This document shows positions 10,039-18,469 of a stretch of 64,000 bases of DNA, one piece after another. Source of the DNA: UBA3478 sp049596955. Its GTDB lineage: Bacteria > Bacteroidota > Bacteroidia > Flavobacteriales > Flavobacteriaceae. The stretch is from contig JBMYMD010000008.1 in assembly GCA_049596955.1 (NCBI GenBank), positions 21,210-85,209 of the forward strand, in the 5' to 3' direction. The notes under the pieces were generated by a model. That model saw only the letters and a program-made list of their open reading frames with translations, was not told the origin of the DNA and searched no databases. A program made the translations under genes and the position numbers. Every line of letters starts with the position of its first letter. Position 1 is the first letter of the stretch.

Positions 10039-11903
10039 TAGATAAACATTACGATGTTATAGTAGTTGGTGGTGGCCATGCAGGAGCAGAGGCTGCAGCT
10101 GCGGCTGCAAACATGGGGGCTTCTGTTTTGTTGGTGACCATGAACCTTCAAAATATAGGTCAAATGTCTTGCAACCCGGCAATGGGCGGGATTGCCAAAG
10201 GGCAGATCGTTCGTGAAATTGACGCCTTAGGCGGCTACAGCGGAATAGTGTCAGACAAAAGCGCGATTCAGTTTAAGATGCTCAATCGGTCAAAGGGTCC
10301 TGCAATGTGGAGCCCAAGAACCCAAAATGATAGAATGTTGTTCGCCGAGCATTGGCGCTTGATGTTAGAAGCAACAGAGAACTGTGACTTTTTTCAAGAC
10401 ATGGTTGTTGGTTTAGTAGAAGAAGCAGGTGAGATCAAAGGAGTGAAAACTTCTTTGGGCCTAACCATTTATGCCAGGTCGGTGGTTTTGACCAATGGAA
10501 CCTTCTTAAATGGGCTTATACACGTAGGTGACAAAAATTTTGGAGGTGGTCGTGCTGGCGAAAAAGCTTCCGTGGGTCTGACCGAGCAGTTACGAGATTT
10601 TGGTTTCGACAGTGGTCGAATGAAAACTGGAACGCCTCCAAGAGTGGACGGTCGTTCTCTCGATTATTCAAAAATGATTCCTCAGCCTGGAGACGAGACT
10701 CCAGGAGTATTCTCATATATGTCAAGTTCACCTTTGGAGCGGCAGGTGCCTTGTCATCTTACCCATACCAACCAAGAGGTGCATGACTTGCTGCGTTCAG
10801 GGTTTGACAGGTCTCCAATGTTTAATGGCAGAATCAAAAGTATTGGGCCACGATATTGTCCGAGTATTGAAGACAAAATCAATCGTTTCGCCGAAAAAGA
10901 CAGTCATCAGATTTTTGTGGAGCCAGAAGGGTGGAATACCGTTGAGGTTTATGTAAACGGGTTTTCAACCTCCTTGCCAGACGACGTGCAATTCAAGGCC
11001 TTGCGCTCTGTGAAAGGTTTTGAAAACGTCCGCTTCTTTAGGCCGGGCTATGCCATTGAGTACGATTATTTTCCCCCTACTCAGTTAAAGCGCACCCTAG
11101 AGACTAAGTTGGTGAAAAATCTCTTTTTTGCGGGCCAGATAAACGGAACAACGGGTTATGAAGAGGCTGCTTCTCAGGGGTTAATGGCGGGAATAAACGC
11201 TGTGCTGAGTATTAGAAAACAAGATCCGTTTATTTTGTCTAGAGATGAGGCTTATATCGGAGTGCTTATAGATGATTTAGTGACAAAAGGCACAGAAGAG
11301 CCTTATCGAATGTTTACTTCTAGAGCGGAGTACCGAACCCTGTTAAGGCAAGATAACGCAGATCTTAGGCTTACCGAAAAAGGCCATAAACTGGGCGTTG
11401 TGACCGAAAGCCGGCTTAGGGCTTTGAAAGAAAAAGAGAGTCAAACGCAAGATCTGGTAGGGTTTTTTAAGAACACTTCTTATTCTTTTAAAGAGGCTAA
11501 CCAAATGCTGATAGCGGCCGGAAGTGCGGAGGTAAAGCAAGACGACAAGCTTTTCAGGTTGTTGTCTCGTCCAAACATTCGTCTTGAAGACATGAGAAAG
11601 CTCGAGGTGGTAAAAACCAAAATTGAGGGGGGCGACTTCTCAGAGGAGGCGTTAACCCAGTTAGAGGTTCAGGTGAAGTATTCGGGATATATCGCAAAAG
11701 AAAAGAACAATGCAGATAAAATTAGTCGTTTAGAGCACGTCAGGATTCCAGAGGGTTTCTCTTACGGCAGCTTAAAATCCTTGTCTTATGAGGCGAGAGA
11801 AAAGTTGCTCGCTATACAGCCAGACTCTGTTGCTCAGGCTTCGAGAATAAGCGGTGTAAGCCCTGCGGACATATCTGTTTTATTAGTGGCCTTGGGGAGA
11901 TGA
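10035..11903 (+). CDS. mnmG: tRNA uridine-5-carboxymethylaminomethyl modification enzyme MnmG
   Basis: This FAD enzyme works with MnmE to install cmnm5 at wobble U34 of tRNAs. The N-terminal FAD Rossmann motif is VIVVGGGHAGAEAA. The family hallmarks SCNPAMGGIAKGQIVREIDA, GTPPRVDG and FFAGQINGTTGYEEAA are all present, as is the C-terminal helical MnmE-binding region (ALTQLEVQVKYSGYI). The length of 622 residues is standard. The ATG overlaps the ybeY stop by 4 bp, and the stop overlaps the next start by 4 bp. In many bacteria mnmG (gidA) lies close to the replication origin, consistent with the flanking parS-like sites. Confidence 0.97.
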   Translation: MIDKHYDVIVVGGGHAGAEAAAAAANMGASVLLVTMNLQNIGQMSCNPAMGGIAKGQIVREIDALGGYSGIVSDKSAIQFKMLNRSKGPAMWSPRTQNDRMLFAEHWRLMLEATENCDFFQDMVVGLVEEAGEIKGVKTSLGLTIYARSVVLTNGTFLNGLIHVGDKNFGGGRAGEKASVGLTEQLRDFGFDSGRMKTGTPPRVDGRSLDYSKMIPQPGDETPGVFSYMSSSPLERQVPCHLTHTNQEVHDLLRSGFDRSPMFNGRIKSIGPRYCPSIEDKINRFAEKDSHQIFVEPEGWNTVEVYVNGFSTSLPDDVQFKALRSVKGFENVRFFRPGYAIEYDYFPPTQLKRTLETKLVKNLFFAGQINGTTGYEEAASQGLMAGINAVLSIRKQDPFILSRDEAYIGVLIDDLVTKGTEEPYRMFTSRAEYRTLLRQDNADLRLTEKGHKLGVVTESRLRALKEKESQTQDLVGFFKNTSYSFKEANQMLIAAGSAEVKQDDKLFRLLSRPNIRLEDMRKLEVVKTKIEGGDFSEEALTQLEVQVKYSGYIAKEKNNADKISRLEHVRIPEGFSYGSLKSLSYEAREKLLAIQPDSVAQASRISGVSPADISVLLVALGR

Positions 11904-12742
11904 GTGTCGTTCCACGTGAAACAAACAAAAAAATTACCGACTGGTTCTTGTCAAAAGAAACCTTCGTGCTCGAATACCACAAAGACTTGGATTCTTATCA
12001 AACTACAGGAGTGCCTGATGATCTTTCTTTTTATTATAAGAGCGAGAAGTATTTGTCGCACCAAAAAAACAAATCCTTGGTTTCTCAGGTGTATCAAGCG
12101 TTGAAGTCAAGGCGTAATCAATGGAAAAAGAAATTAGTGCTCAAGAGTCTTTCTAATAAACCAAAGGCTGTGCTTGATGTGGGCTGTGGAGACGGGTCGT
12201 TTTTAGCGCAGTTTAAGTCGCTCGATGTTCTAGGTGTTGAGGTTTCTAAAGAAGTACAAGAAGAGCTTCGTGACAAAGGGCTCAATACGGTTGCCTCAGT
12301 AGATGAGGTGAGCGGCTCTTTTGATGTAATCTCTTGTTGGCACTCCCTAGAGCATATAAATGACCCTCTGAATGCCTTGAAAAAGATGAGATCTTGTCTT
12401 TCGTCAGAAGGACTTCTTTTTGTGGCTATACCAAACTTCAAGTCTTTTGATGCGGAATACTATAAAGAGTATTGGGCGGGTTATGATGTTCCAAGGCACT
12501 TATGGCATCTCTCGTCTTATGGAATGACCTCTTTGGCCTCGCAAGCAGGATTTGAATTAAAGTTTAAAAAAAGAATGTTTTTAGACGCTTTCTTTGTGAG
12601 TCTGTTGTCAGAGCAGTACCGAGATAACCCCAAGCCCGTAGCATTATTAAGTGCGTTTTTGATAGGGCTGTATTCCAATCTAAAATCTCTTTTTACTGGA
12701 GAATCTTCTGCTGTTCTTTATGTATTTAGCCCAGTAGAGTGA
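11900..12742 (+). CDS. Class I SAM-dependent methyltransferase
   Basis: The SAM-binding motif I is VLDVGCGDGSFLAQF at residues about 91-105, followed by motif II (FDVISCWHSLEHI) and a post-motif resembling the Methyltransf_23 group. Residues 1-80 form a helical cap (FYYKSEKYLSHQ...). The methyl acceptor cannot be told from sequence; small molecules, lipids or quinone-type substrates are possible. It overlaps mnmG by 4 bp (ATGA), so it is probably the third gene of the ybeY operon. It overlaps the convergent DoxX-like gene by 25 bp. Codons 3-8 (VVPRET) contain the second parS-like site. Confidence 0.85.
   Translation: MSVVPRETNKKITDWFLSKETFVLEYHKDLDSYQTTGVPDDLSFYYKSEKYLSHQKNKSLVSQVYQALKSRRNQWKKKLVLKSLSNKPKAVLDVGCGDGSFLAQFKSLDVLGVEVSKEVQEELRDKGLNTVASVDEVSGSFDVISCWHSLEHINDPLNALKKMRSCLSSEGLLFVAIPNFKSFDAEYYKEYWAGYDVPRHLWHLSSYGMTSLASQAGFELKFKKRMFLDAFFVSLLSEQYRDNPKPVALLSAFLIGLYSNLKSLFTGESSAVLYVFSPVE
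11908..11923. promoter_or_regulatory. parS: parS-like ParB binding site 2
   Basis: CGTTCCACGTGAAACA matches the consensus at 14 of 16 positions. Its reverse complement shares the 15-mer TGTTTCACGTGGAAC with site 1, and the two sites flank mnmG about 1.9 kb apart. Confidence 0.72.
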
Positions 12743-13134
12743 AGTATGAATAAGAAAATCATGGCAGCAGAAATATAGACCATAATTCCCTGGGCACCAG
12801 CGTAGTCCTTTGCCATTCGTTGGCCGGTAATCAGCGTAAATAGCGTGAATAAGCTCGCTAAACCAGCCCAGTAACTCAGAATTAAATTTTGACTAGCCCA
12901 AAGGCTAAAAATGGCCGCTATTTGAATGAGGCCACTTGCTATTTCAAGAACAGTTATAAGCAGAAGGCTTTCTTTTACCATATGCTTTATGCCCCATGTC
13001 GATTTAAACTGCTGTTTGAAATAGGCTAACTCTCCTTTAAAGTCAATGAGCTTAGAGACTCCACTTTGAAGCCAAACAATGGCAAAAATTAATAATCCTA
13101 GAGTGTAGAATAGTTCAAGTTGTAAAAGGCTCAT
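12718..13134 (-). CDS. DoxX/MauE-like four-helix membrane protein
   Basis: The protein has 138 residues and four hydrophobic helices, with the pattern IVWLQSGVSKLIDF in helix 1 that is typical of DoxX/MauE-type proteins. These families include quinone- or thiol-linked membrane proteins, but the particular role here is unknown. It lies 3 bp downstream of the delta-prime gene on the same strand. Its 3' end overlaps the methyltransferase gene. Confidence 0.72.
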   Translation of the reverse strand: MSLLQLELFYTLGLLIFAIVWLQSGVSKLIDFKGELAYFKQQFKSTWGIKHMVKESLLLITVLEIASGLIQIAAIFSLWASQNLILSYWAGLASLFTLFTLITGQRMAKDYAGAQGIMVYISAAMIFLFILHSTGLNT

Positions 13135-13137
13135 GAG

Positions 13138-14247
13138 TTATTTTTTTTGATGTAATAATCGAGTGGTTTGAAGTGCAATATGAGCGAAAAGCATTTTTGC
13201 ATTTGCATTTCTTTTGATTTCATAAATGCCATTTTCAATCAGTTCTTGCAGTTCAAAAACATTGTGTTCATTGACAAAGGGGGCAAACTTCTTGAGATCA
13301 AAGCCCGAAGGCAAAACAGAAGCGTGCACCAAGGCCTCAGATTTATAGTTAAGCATGAGTGCTTTTCGAATAATGTCAAGGCTGTATTTTAAAAAAGCAG
13401 TTTGCTCTTCCTTGTTAAAAGTTGCAATTCTTTCTCCCCAATCAACTAATTTTTTGCCAGATTTAGGGTCTTTTTTAGCCATAAAAGCTGTACGCATCCA
13501 ATCAACAAACGCAGTTTCAAAGGGGTGTATTTTATCTAGACTATCTGAAAGTGCTCGAGCTATACTTAAGCTGCCTTCACTTTGCAGTGCAGACGAGAAG
13601 GCATTTTTTTGCTCAACTCCTTCATTGATAAGCTTATCTCGAATAATTTCTGGTGCAGGAGCACTCAAGTGAACCAGTTGACAACGTGAGCGAATGGTCT
13701 TTAGAATAGAGTCTAACTTGTTGGTGCAGAGTATGATAGCTGTGTTTTTTGGCGGTTCTTCTACGAGCTTTAAGAGTTTGTTGGCAGCCTGAACATTGAT
13801 TAGATCAGCGCCCCATATAATCATCACTTTATACGCTCCTTCAAAGGACTTGAGTTTGAGCGAAGCGAATATTTCTTGCGCTTGATCAACACCAATCTTT
13901 AAACTTTTGTTTTCTACTCCAATAGTTTCTGACCAGTCTTTTAAAGAGAAATACGAAGAGGTTTGAACCAAACTTCGCCAATGCGAAATGAAGTCTTTGC
14001 ACAAGGGGTTCTTTTTGATTTCTTTGGTGGTGTTGACTGGAAAACTAAAGTGTACGTCAGGATGATCTAAACGCAGCACTCTTTCGTCTTTACTGAGCAG
14101 TAAGTAGCTGTAATACAGCGCTAACGGCAAAGTTTCAGTGAGTGCTGAACCGTGGAAAATTTGAGCATGAGGCACTCTATTGTCAGCGATGTTTTTCTCA
14201 AACTTTTGAATTAAATTTTGCTGTCCTAGAATATCTGTTGCCTGCAT
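13138..14247 (-). CDS. holB: DNA polymerase III clamp-loader subunit delta-prime
   Basis: The AAA+ fold of a clamp loader is evident: MQATDILGQQNLIQKFEKNI...VPHAQIFHGS at the N-terminus, then MIIWGADLINVQAANKLLKL, EEPPKNTAIILCTN (sensor 1) and the SRC motif (IRSRCQLVHLS) near residue 185. The P-loop position is degenerate (HGSALTETLPLA), as expected for delta-prime, which does not hydrolyse ATP. In the holoenzyme it helps load the beta clamp. The zinc-binding cysteines of E. coli delta-prime are not visible. It is cotranscribed with the DoxX-like gene. Confidence 0.88.
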   Translation of the reverse strand: MQATDILGQQNLIQKFEKNIADNRVPHAQIFHGSALTETLPLALYYSYLLLSKDERVLRLDHPDVHFSFPVNTTKEIKKNPLCKDFISHWRSLVQTSSYFSLKDWSETIGVENKSLKIGVDQAQEIFASLKLKSFEGAYKVMIIWGADLINVQAANKLLKLVEEPPKNTAIILCTNKLDSILKTIRSRCQLVHLSAPAPEIIRDKLINEGVEQKNAFSSALQSEGSLSIARALSDSLDKIHPFETAFVDWMRTAFMAKKDPKSGKKLVDWGERIATFNKEEQTAFLKYSLDIIRKALMLNYKSEALVHASVLPSGFDLKKFAPFVNEHNVFELQELIENGIYEIKRNANAKMLFAHIALQTTRLLHQKK

Positions 14248-14251
14248 GGGT

Positions 14252-14259
14252 CAAAGATA
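14252..14259 (-). promoter_or_regulatory. Promoter -7 box for holB
   Basis: On the minus strand TATCTTTG matches TAnnTTTG, and only 4 nt separate it from the ATG at 14247. This is another candidate leaderless or near-leaderless transcript. Confidence 0.5.
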
Positions 14260-14342
14260 ATATATACGATTTAGCCGTTAGGAGATAAGAGCGCTAATCT
14301 CTGAATAACCCAATTTATATTTTAAGAGGTGAATGTTTTGTG

Positions 14343-14350
14343 TAATTTTG
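14343..14350 (+). promoter_or_regulatory. Promoter -7 box for pgk
   Basis: TAATTTTG matches TAnnTTTG, 21 nt before the ATG at 14372. It overlaps the upstream in-frame ATG at 14333-14335 region, which supports the later start. Confidence 0.6.
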
Positions 14351-14371
14351 CCGCGTCTTTATCCGCCAATT

Positions 14372-15562
14372 ATGAGAACACTACAAAACACATCTTTTGA
14401 AAATAAAACAGCATTGATTCGAGTTGATTTCAATGTTCCTTTAAACGAAAACAACGAGGTAAGCGACAGCTCGCGCATAGAAGCCGCTAAACCGACAATA
14501 CTTCACATTTTAGAACAAGGAGGGTCTGTTGTGCTGATGAGTCATTTGGGAAGACCAAAAGGGCAAGTTAAGCCAGAGTTATCTCTTGGGCATATCGCAA
14601 GCAAAGTGAGTAATATTCTCGGCGTTGAAGTCAATTTTATTGACGATACAGTTGGTCAAAAAGCAAAAGATGCTTGTGCTCAAATCAATCAAGGTGAAGT
14701 GATTTTATTAGAAAACTTGCGCTTTCACCTCGAAGAAGAAGCTGGAGATCAGCAGTTCGCACAACAACTAGCAGGACTTGGGGACATTTACGTGAACGAC
14801 GCATTTGGCACGGCTCACAGGGCTCATGCGTCAACGGCTATAATTGCTCAGTTTTTTGAGCAAAATAAGTGTTTTGGATTGTTAATGGAGAAAGAGATTA
14901 CAGCTACCAAAAAGGTCTTAGAAGAAGGAGAAGCGCCTGTTACTGCTATAATGGGAGGTTCCAAAGTCTCCACTAAAATTACCATTATTGAAAATATCCT
15001 TCCTAAAATTGACCACTTAATTGTTGGTGGAGGAATGACATATACCTTTATCAAAGCTCTTGGAGGCTCTGTTGGAAATTCAATATGCGAAGAAGATAAG
15101 CTAGATCTAGCGCTTTCTATTTTAGAGAAAGCAAAAGCCAATAACGTACAAGTTCACCTTCCTGTCGATGTTATTATAGCTGATGATTTCAGTGTAGAGG
15201 CGAATACTAGCGTTTGCGATGTTCATGAAATTCCTTCAGGTTGGGAGGGATTGGATGCTGGCCCAGCAACAATCCAACAATTCAGCCAAGTTATTGCCGA
15301 ATCAAAGACCATTCTTTGGAACGGACCTGTTGGTGTTTTTGAGATGTCAACTTTTGCTAAAGGTACTATTGCTATTGGTGAAGCTGTGGATAAGGCTACA
15401 CAAGGCGGAGCATTCTCCTTAGTTGGTGGAGGAGACTCTGTCGCAGCCGTCAAGCAGTTTGGTTTTGACCAAAAAGTGAGCTACGTTTCTACTGGCGGAG
15501 GAGCAATGTTGGAAAGTCTTGAGGGTAAAACACTCCCTGGAATTGCAGCGATATTATCATAA
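14372..15562 (+). CDS. pgk: Phosphoglycerate kinase
   Basis: This enzyme transfers phosphate from 1,3-bisphosphoglycerate to ADP in glycolysis and runs in reverse in gluconeogenesis. The signatures ALIRVDFNVPLN (substrate-binding N-domain), VVLMSHLGRPKG, GTAHRAHASTA and the nucleotide-binding GGGDSVAAV are present. From the start at 14372 the protein has 396 residues, the normal size. An in-frame ATG at 14333 would add 13 residues that overlap the promoter and are not part of the fold. It appears monocistronic, with its own promoter on both sides. Confidence 0.97.
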   Translation: MRTLQNTSFENKTALIRVDFNVPLNENNEVSDSSRIEAAKPTILHILEQGGSVVLMSHLGRPKGQVKPELSLGHIASKVSNILGVEVNFIDDTVGQKAKDACAQINQGEVILLENLRFHLEEEAGDQQFAQQLAGLGDIYVNDAFGTAHRAHASTAIIAQFFEQNKCFGLLMEKEITATKKVLEEGEAPVTAIMGGSKVSTKITIIENILPKIDHLIVGGGMTYTFIKALGGSVGNSICEEDKLDLALSILEKAKANNVQVHLPVDVIIADDFSVEANTSVCDVHEIPSGWEGLDAGPATIQQFSQVIAESKTILWNGPVGVFEMSTFAKGTIAIGEAVDKATQGGAFSLVGGGDSVAAVKQFGFDQKVSYVSTGGGAMLESLEGKTLPGIAAILS

Positions 15563-15612
15563 AACTCATCTAATTTTCTGAGCACTTGATTTCTTGCTAG
15601 TAGTGCAATGCT

Positions 15613-15620
15613 TATATTTG
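15613..15620 (+). promoter_or_regulatory. Promoter -7 box for the lytic transglycosylase gene
   Basis: TATATTTG matches TAnnTTTG, with a partial -33 (CTTG at 15593-15596) 16 bp upstream. It lies 23 nt before the ATG. Confidence 0.55.
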
Positions 15621-15643
15621 ATTGTACTGCATAACAAGTAAAT

Positions 15644-17179
15644 ATGATTATGAAAACAATATTGTCTGCTGTTCTTATTTCTGCTTCTTTTTGTTTGGCC
15701 CTAGGTCAACAGCAATTATTGCCAACAGACCAAATTGTAGACGGCTTTAAACCTATAGGAAACCCTTCTCCTTACGCTGATCAAAGAGGGGTGTCTTATG
15801 ATTTACAAGATCAGAAAGCAGCCTATGTCGCAGACAGCATCATGCTTTCTAACATGCTTAGTTTTTTTGATAATGACAATAAGTTAGTAGATGAATCTGA
15901 TATTGCCTATGAGAAAGCTATTGACAATACGAGCCCTTTAAGTACGCAGGAAATTAAGAATAGACTTGAGATTTTAGATCGAAAATCTCCTTTCAATTTT
16001 GAATATAACAAACAACTAGAGCGCGTAATTGTTCATTATTTAAAGGACAAACGCTCCTTTTTAGAGCGCATGATGACCCTTAGTCAGTTCTATTTTCCCT
16101 TGATAGAACAGGAGTTAGACAAGAATGATTTGCCAATAGAATTAAAATATTTGGCAATTGCTGAATCAGCGCTAAATCCAAAAGCAAGATCCAGGGTTGG
16201 AGCAAGAGGCCTTTGGCAGTTTATGTATGCCACAGGGCGTTATTTTGGTTTAAGAGTAGACAATTACATCGATGAGCGCTATGACCCGATTAAATCAACT
16301 GAGGCTGCAGCTAAGTATTTACAGCAACTCTATAACACTTTTGATGATTGGGATTTAGCTCTTGCCGCCTATAATTCTGGTCCAGGAAATGTAAATAAGG
16401 CCAGACGCAGGTCTGGAGGACACAACAACTACTGGAATCTCCGAAATTACCTTCCTAGAGAAACTGCGAATTATGTGCCTTTGTTTATAGCGACGATGTT
16501 TGCCTTTGAGTTTTCAGAAGACTATGGCTTGAGTCCTAAACCTTATGAAAGAAATTATTTTGAGACAGATACAGTTCATGTGAAGACAAAAATATCCTTT
16601 GAGCATTTGTCTAGAACATTAAGCATGAGCATAGAAGAGCTTGAAATTTTAAACCCCACCTATAAAAGAGGAGTTATTCCAAAAAATTACAACCAAAACA
16701 AGCCGAATATTTTGCGATTGCCCAAGTTCAAAACAGGGGTGTTTGTCAGTAACGAAAAAGATATTTACAAGCTTGCAGAAGCTTCATGGAATAGCAGAGA
16801 AAAGCAGAATCCTGAATTGCAAAAAACGCAGCCTGTACGAAGTCGATATAGAGTGAGGTCAGGCGATTACTTAGGAAAAATTGCCCAGCGTTATGGGGTT
16901 AGCATTTCAAATCTCAGAAGGTGGAACAACTTGAAATCCAACACAATAAGAGTGGGTCAAAGCCTCGTTGTTTATGGTAAAAAAATAAATTCAGCATCTC
17001 AGAAGTCTGTTGCACAGAGCGGCTCTGTTAAGAAAGTCCATATTGTAAAACAAGGCGAATCGCTTTGGAAAATCGCCCGCATGTATAAGGACATTAGCAT
17101 AGATAAGCTCAAAATTTGGAACGAGCTCAAGACAACTCAAATTAAGCCAGGCATGCAATTAAAAGTTTGTAAATGTTAA
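15644..17179 (+). CDS. MltD-like lytic transglycosylase with two LysM domains
   Basis: This protein cleaves the MurNAc-GlcNAc bond of peptidoglycan in the periplasm. A signal peptide (MKTILSAVLISASFCLALGQ) is followed by an SLT domain at residues about 165-280 with the catalytic Glu in LAIAESALNP (residue 174), then GARGLWQFM and LAAYNSGPGNV. Two C-terminal LysM modules follow (RYRVRSGDYLGKIAQRYGVS and HIVKQGESLWKIARMYKDIS) that bind glycan strands. The start may be 15644 or the ATG two codons later at 15650. It is followed 11 bp later by the DUF4837 lipoprotein, probably in the same transcript. Confidence 0.93.
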   Translation: MIMKTILSAVLISASFCLALGQQQLLPTDQIVDGFKPIGNPSPYADQRGVSYDLQDQKAAYVADSIMLSNMLSFFDNDNKLVDESDIAYEKAIDNTSPLSTQEIKNRLEILDRKSPFNFEYNKQLERVIVHYLKDKRSFLERMMTLSQFYFPLIEQELDKNDLPIELKYLAIAESALNPKARSRVGARGLWQFMYATGRYFGLRVDNYIDERYDPIKSTEAAAKYLQQLYNTFDDWDLALAAYNSGPGNVNKARRRSGGHNNYWNLRNYLPRETANYVPLFIATMFAFEFSEDYGLSPKPYERNYFETDTVHVKTKISFEHLSRTLSMSIEELEILNPTYKRGVIPKNYNQNKPNILRLPKFKTGVFVSNEKDIYKLAEASWNSREKQNPELQKTQPVRSRYRVRSGDYLGKIAQRYGVSISNLRRWNNLKSNTIRVGQSLVVYGKKINSASQKSVAQSGSVKKVHIVKQGESLWKIARMYKDISIDKLKIWNELKTTQIKPGMQLKVCKC

Positions 17180-17190
17180 TGATGCCTCTG

Positions 17191-18192
17191 ATGAACTATC
17201 GAATATTAGTTAAATGTTTTATTGTCGTCTCTACACTATTTGCTTTTATTGGTTGTAATGAGGTGATACAACAAGAAAAGTATCTTCCTGAATCCACGGG
17301 TTCAGTAAACCAAGTTATTGTTGTTACTACAGATACAATATGGAAAGGTGCTGTAGGTGACAGTATTCGAAAACATTTTGCCGCGCCTCTAGAAGCCAGT
17401 ACTATTGCCGAGCCTGAATTTACCCTAACGTATTTGCCTCAGCCTATATGGAAAGGCGCAATCACAAAGTCTAGAAATGTGCTATATGTATTAACAGACA
17501 CCCTTGAGGCCGCTCATATCAAAAAGAATTTATATGCTAGGCCTCAAAATATTGCAGTAGTAAAGTCTAAAGACTTAGAAAATCTAAAGAATAACCTATT
17601 TAAAGTTGCTGCCACAGCCAAATACAACTTTAGAGAAACAGAGCTAGAACTTGCTCAAGCTCGATTCTTGAAATCCCTTTCTTCTAAGGCCCTTTTTGAT
17701 GAGCGTTTAGGGTTTAGCCTTAGACTACCTTCTATTTACCAATTGGGGGTTGATCAGGATGGTTTTTTGTGGTACGACAGGCCTGTAGAAGGCGGAACTA
17801 TAAATCTAATGGCATACAGCCTAGAAAAAGGCTATTTTGCTGACAGGGACAGTTTTGTGGATCAAATTTTAGGCTTACGAGACAGCATAGGCAAAAAATA
17901 TGTTCCTGGACCAGATGTTCCTGGAGCAGTAACTTACATGATATCAGAGCGCACTTTTGCACCCTATGTTAGGCCAACTGAGGTGGGAGGATTTAAGGCT
18001 GTTGAGGTAAAGGGTATTTGGGAAGTTCAAAACTATCCAATGGCTGGCCCCTATTTGATGTATTTAGTGAATGACACCATTAACAATCGCACGATTGTAC
18101 TGGAAGGCTTCACCTTCGCACCATCAAAGCCAAAAAGAGACTTTATGTTTGAATTAGAGGCAATTATGAAATCGATTGAAATTACCGAATAG
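17191..18192 (+). CDS. DUF4837-family lipoprotein
   Basis: From the ATG at 17191 the lipoprotein signal peptide MNYRILVKCFIVVSTLFAFIGC places the lipobox Cys at residue 22, so the protein is membrane-anchored in the periplasm or outer membrane. I recognise the body (TTDTIWKGAVGDSIRKHFAAP) as the DUF4837 family of Bacteroidota; its function is unknown. Earlier ATGs (17173-17184) overlap the end of the transglycosylase gene. The 3' end lies 2 bp from the convergent tatA. Confidence 0.85.
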   Translation: MNYRILVKCFIVVSTLFAFIGCNEVIQQEKYLPESTGSVNQVIVVTTDTIWKGAVGDSIRKHFAAPLEASTIAEPEFTLTYLPQPIWKGAITKSRNVLYVLTDTLEAAHIKKNLYARPQNIAVVKSKDLENLKNNLFKVAATAKYNFRETELELAQARFLKSLSSKALFDERLGFSLRLPSIYQLGVDQDGFLWYDRPVEGGTINLMAYSLEKGYFADRDSFVDQILGLRDSIGKKYVPGPDVPGAVTYMISERTFAPYVRPTEVGGFKAVEVKGIWEVQNYPMAGPYLMYLVNDTINNRTIVLEGFTFAPSKPKRDFMFELEAIMKSIEITE

Positions 18193-18194
18193 AT

Positions 18195-18362
18195 CTATTC
18201 CTTATCGATTTTCTCGTCTTCTTTAGTGGCGTCTTTGAACTCTTTGATTCCACTGCCCAAACCACGCATTAACTCTGGAATTTTTTTACCACCAAAAAGA
18301 AGTAAAACAACCACAACAACGAGAACTATTTGCCAAGGACCTACTAAACCGAGTGTAAACAT
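18195..18362 (-). CDS. tatA: Sec-independent translocase TatA/E-type subunit
   Basis: The protein is a single N-terminal membrane helix (GPWQIVLVVVVVLLLFGGKK), the hinge FGGKKIPEL and an amphipathic helix (MRGLGSGIKEFKDA) with a charged tail: the TatA/E architecture. It forms the Tat pore with TatC for export of folded proteins. I prefer the ATG at 18362 (55 residues) over 18392, because residues upstream do not belong to the family. Confidence 0.92.
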   Translation of the reverse strand: MFTLGLVGPWQIVLVVVVVLLLFGGKKIPELMRGLGSGIKEFKDATKEDEKIDKE

Positions 18363-18393
18363 GTGCTTTAAATTTAATCTAGATGTAAACATA

Positions 18394-18401
18394 CAAATTT
18401 A
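18394..18401 (-). promoter_or_regulatory. Promoter for tatA
   Basis: Minus-strand TAAATTTG matches TAnnTTTG, with TTTG (18418-18421) 16 bp upstream as a -33 element. The spacing is slightly short of the usual 17-23 bp. Confidence 0.6.
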
Positions 18402-18457
18402 TAAGCACAGAAATCAACAAATAATGTCTTTCTAATGAAAGTATTGTTAGCTTCAGT

Positions 18458-18465
18458 TATATTTG
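18458..18465 (+). promoter_or_regulatory. Promoter -7 box for the M23 peptidase operon
   Basis: TATATTTG matches TAnnTTTG and ends 4 nt before the ATG at 18470. Confidence 0.55.
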
Positions 18466-18469
18466 TTCT

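Noticed and set aside
12118..12441. Minus-strand frame of 107 residues inside the methyltransferase gene
   Set aside because: Ser-rich antisense translation lacking family features; the plus-strand gene has a clear SAM motif.
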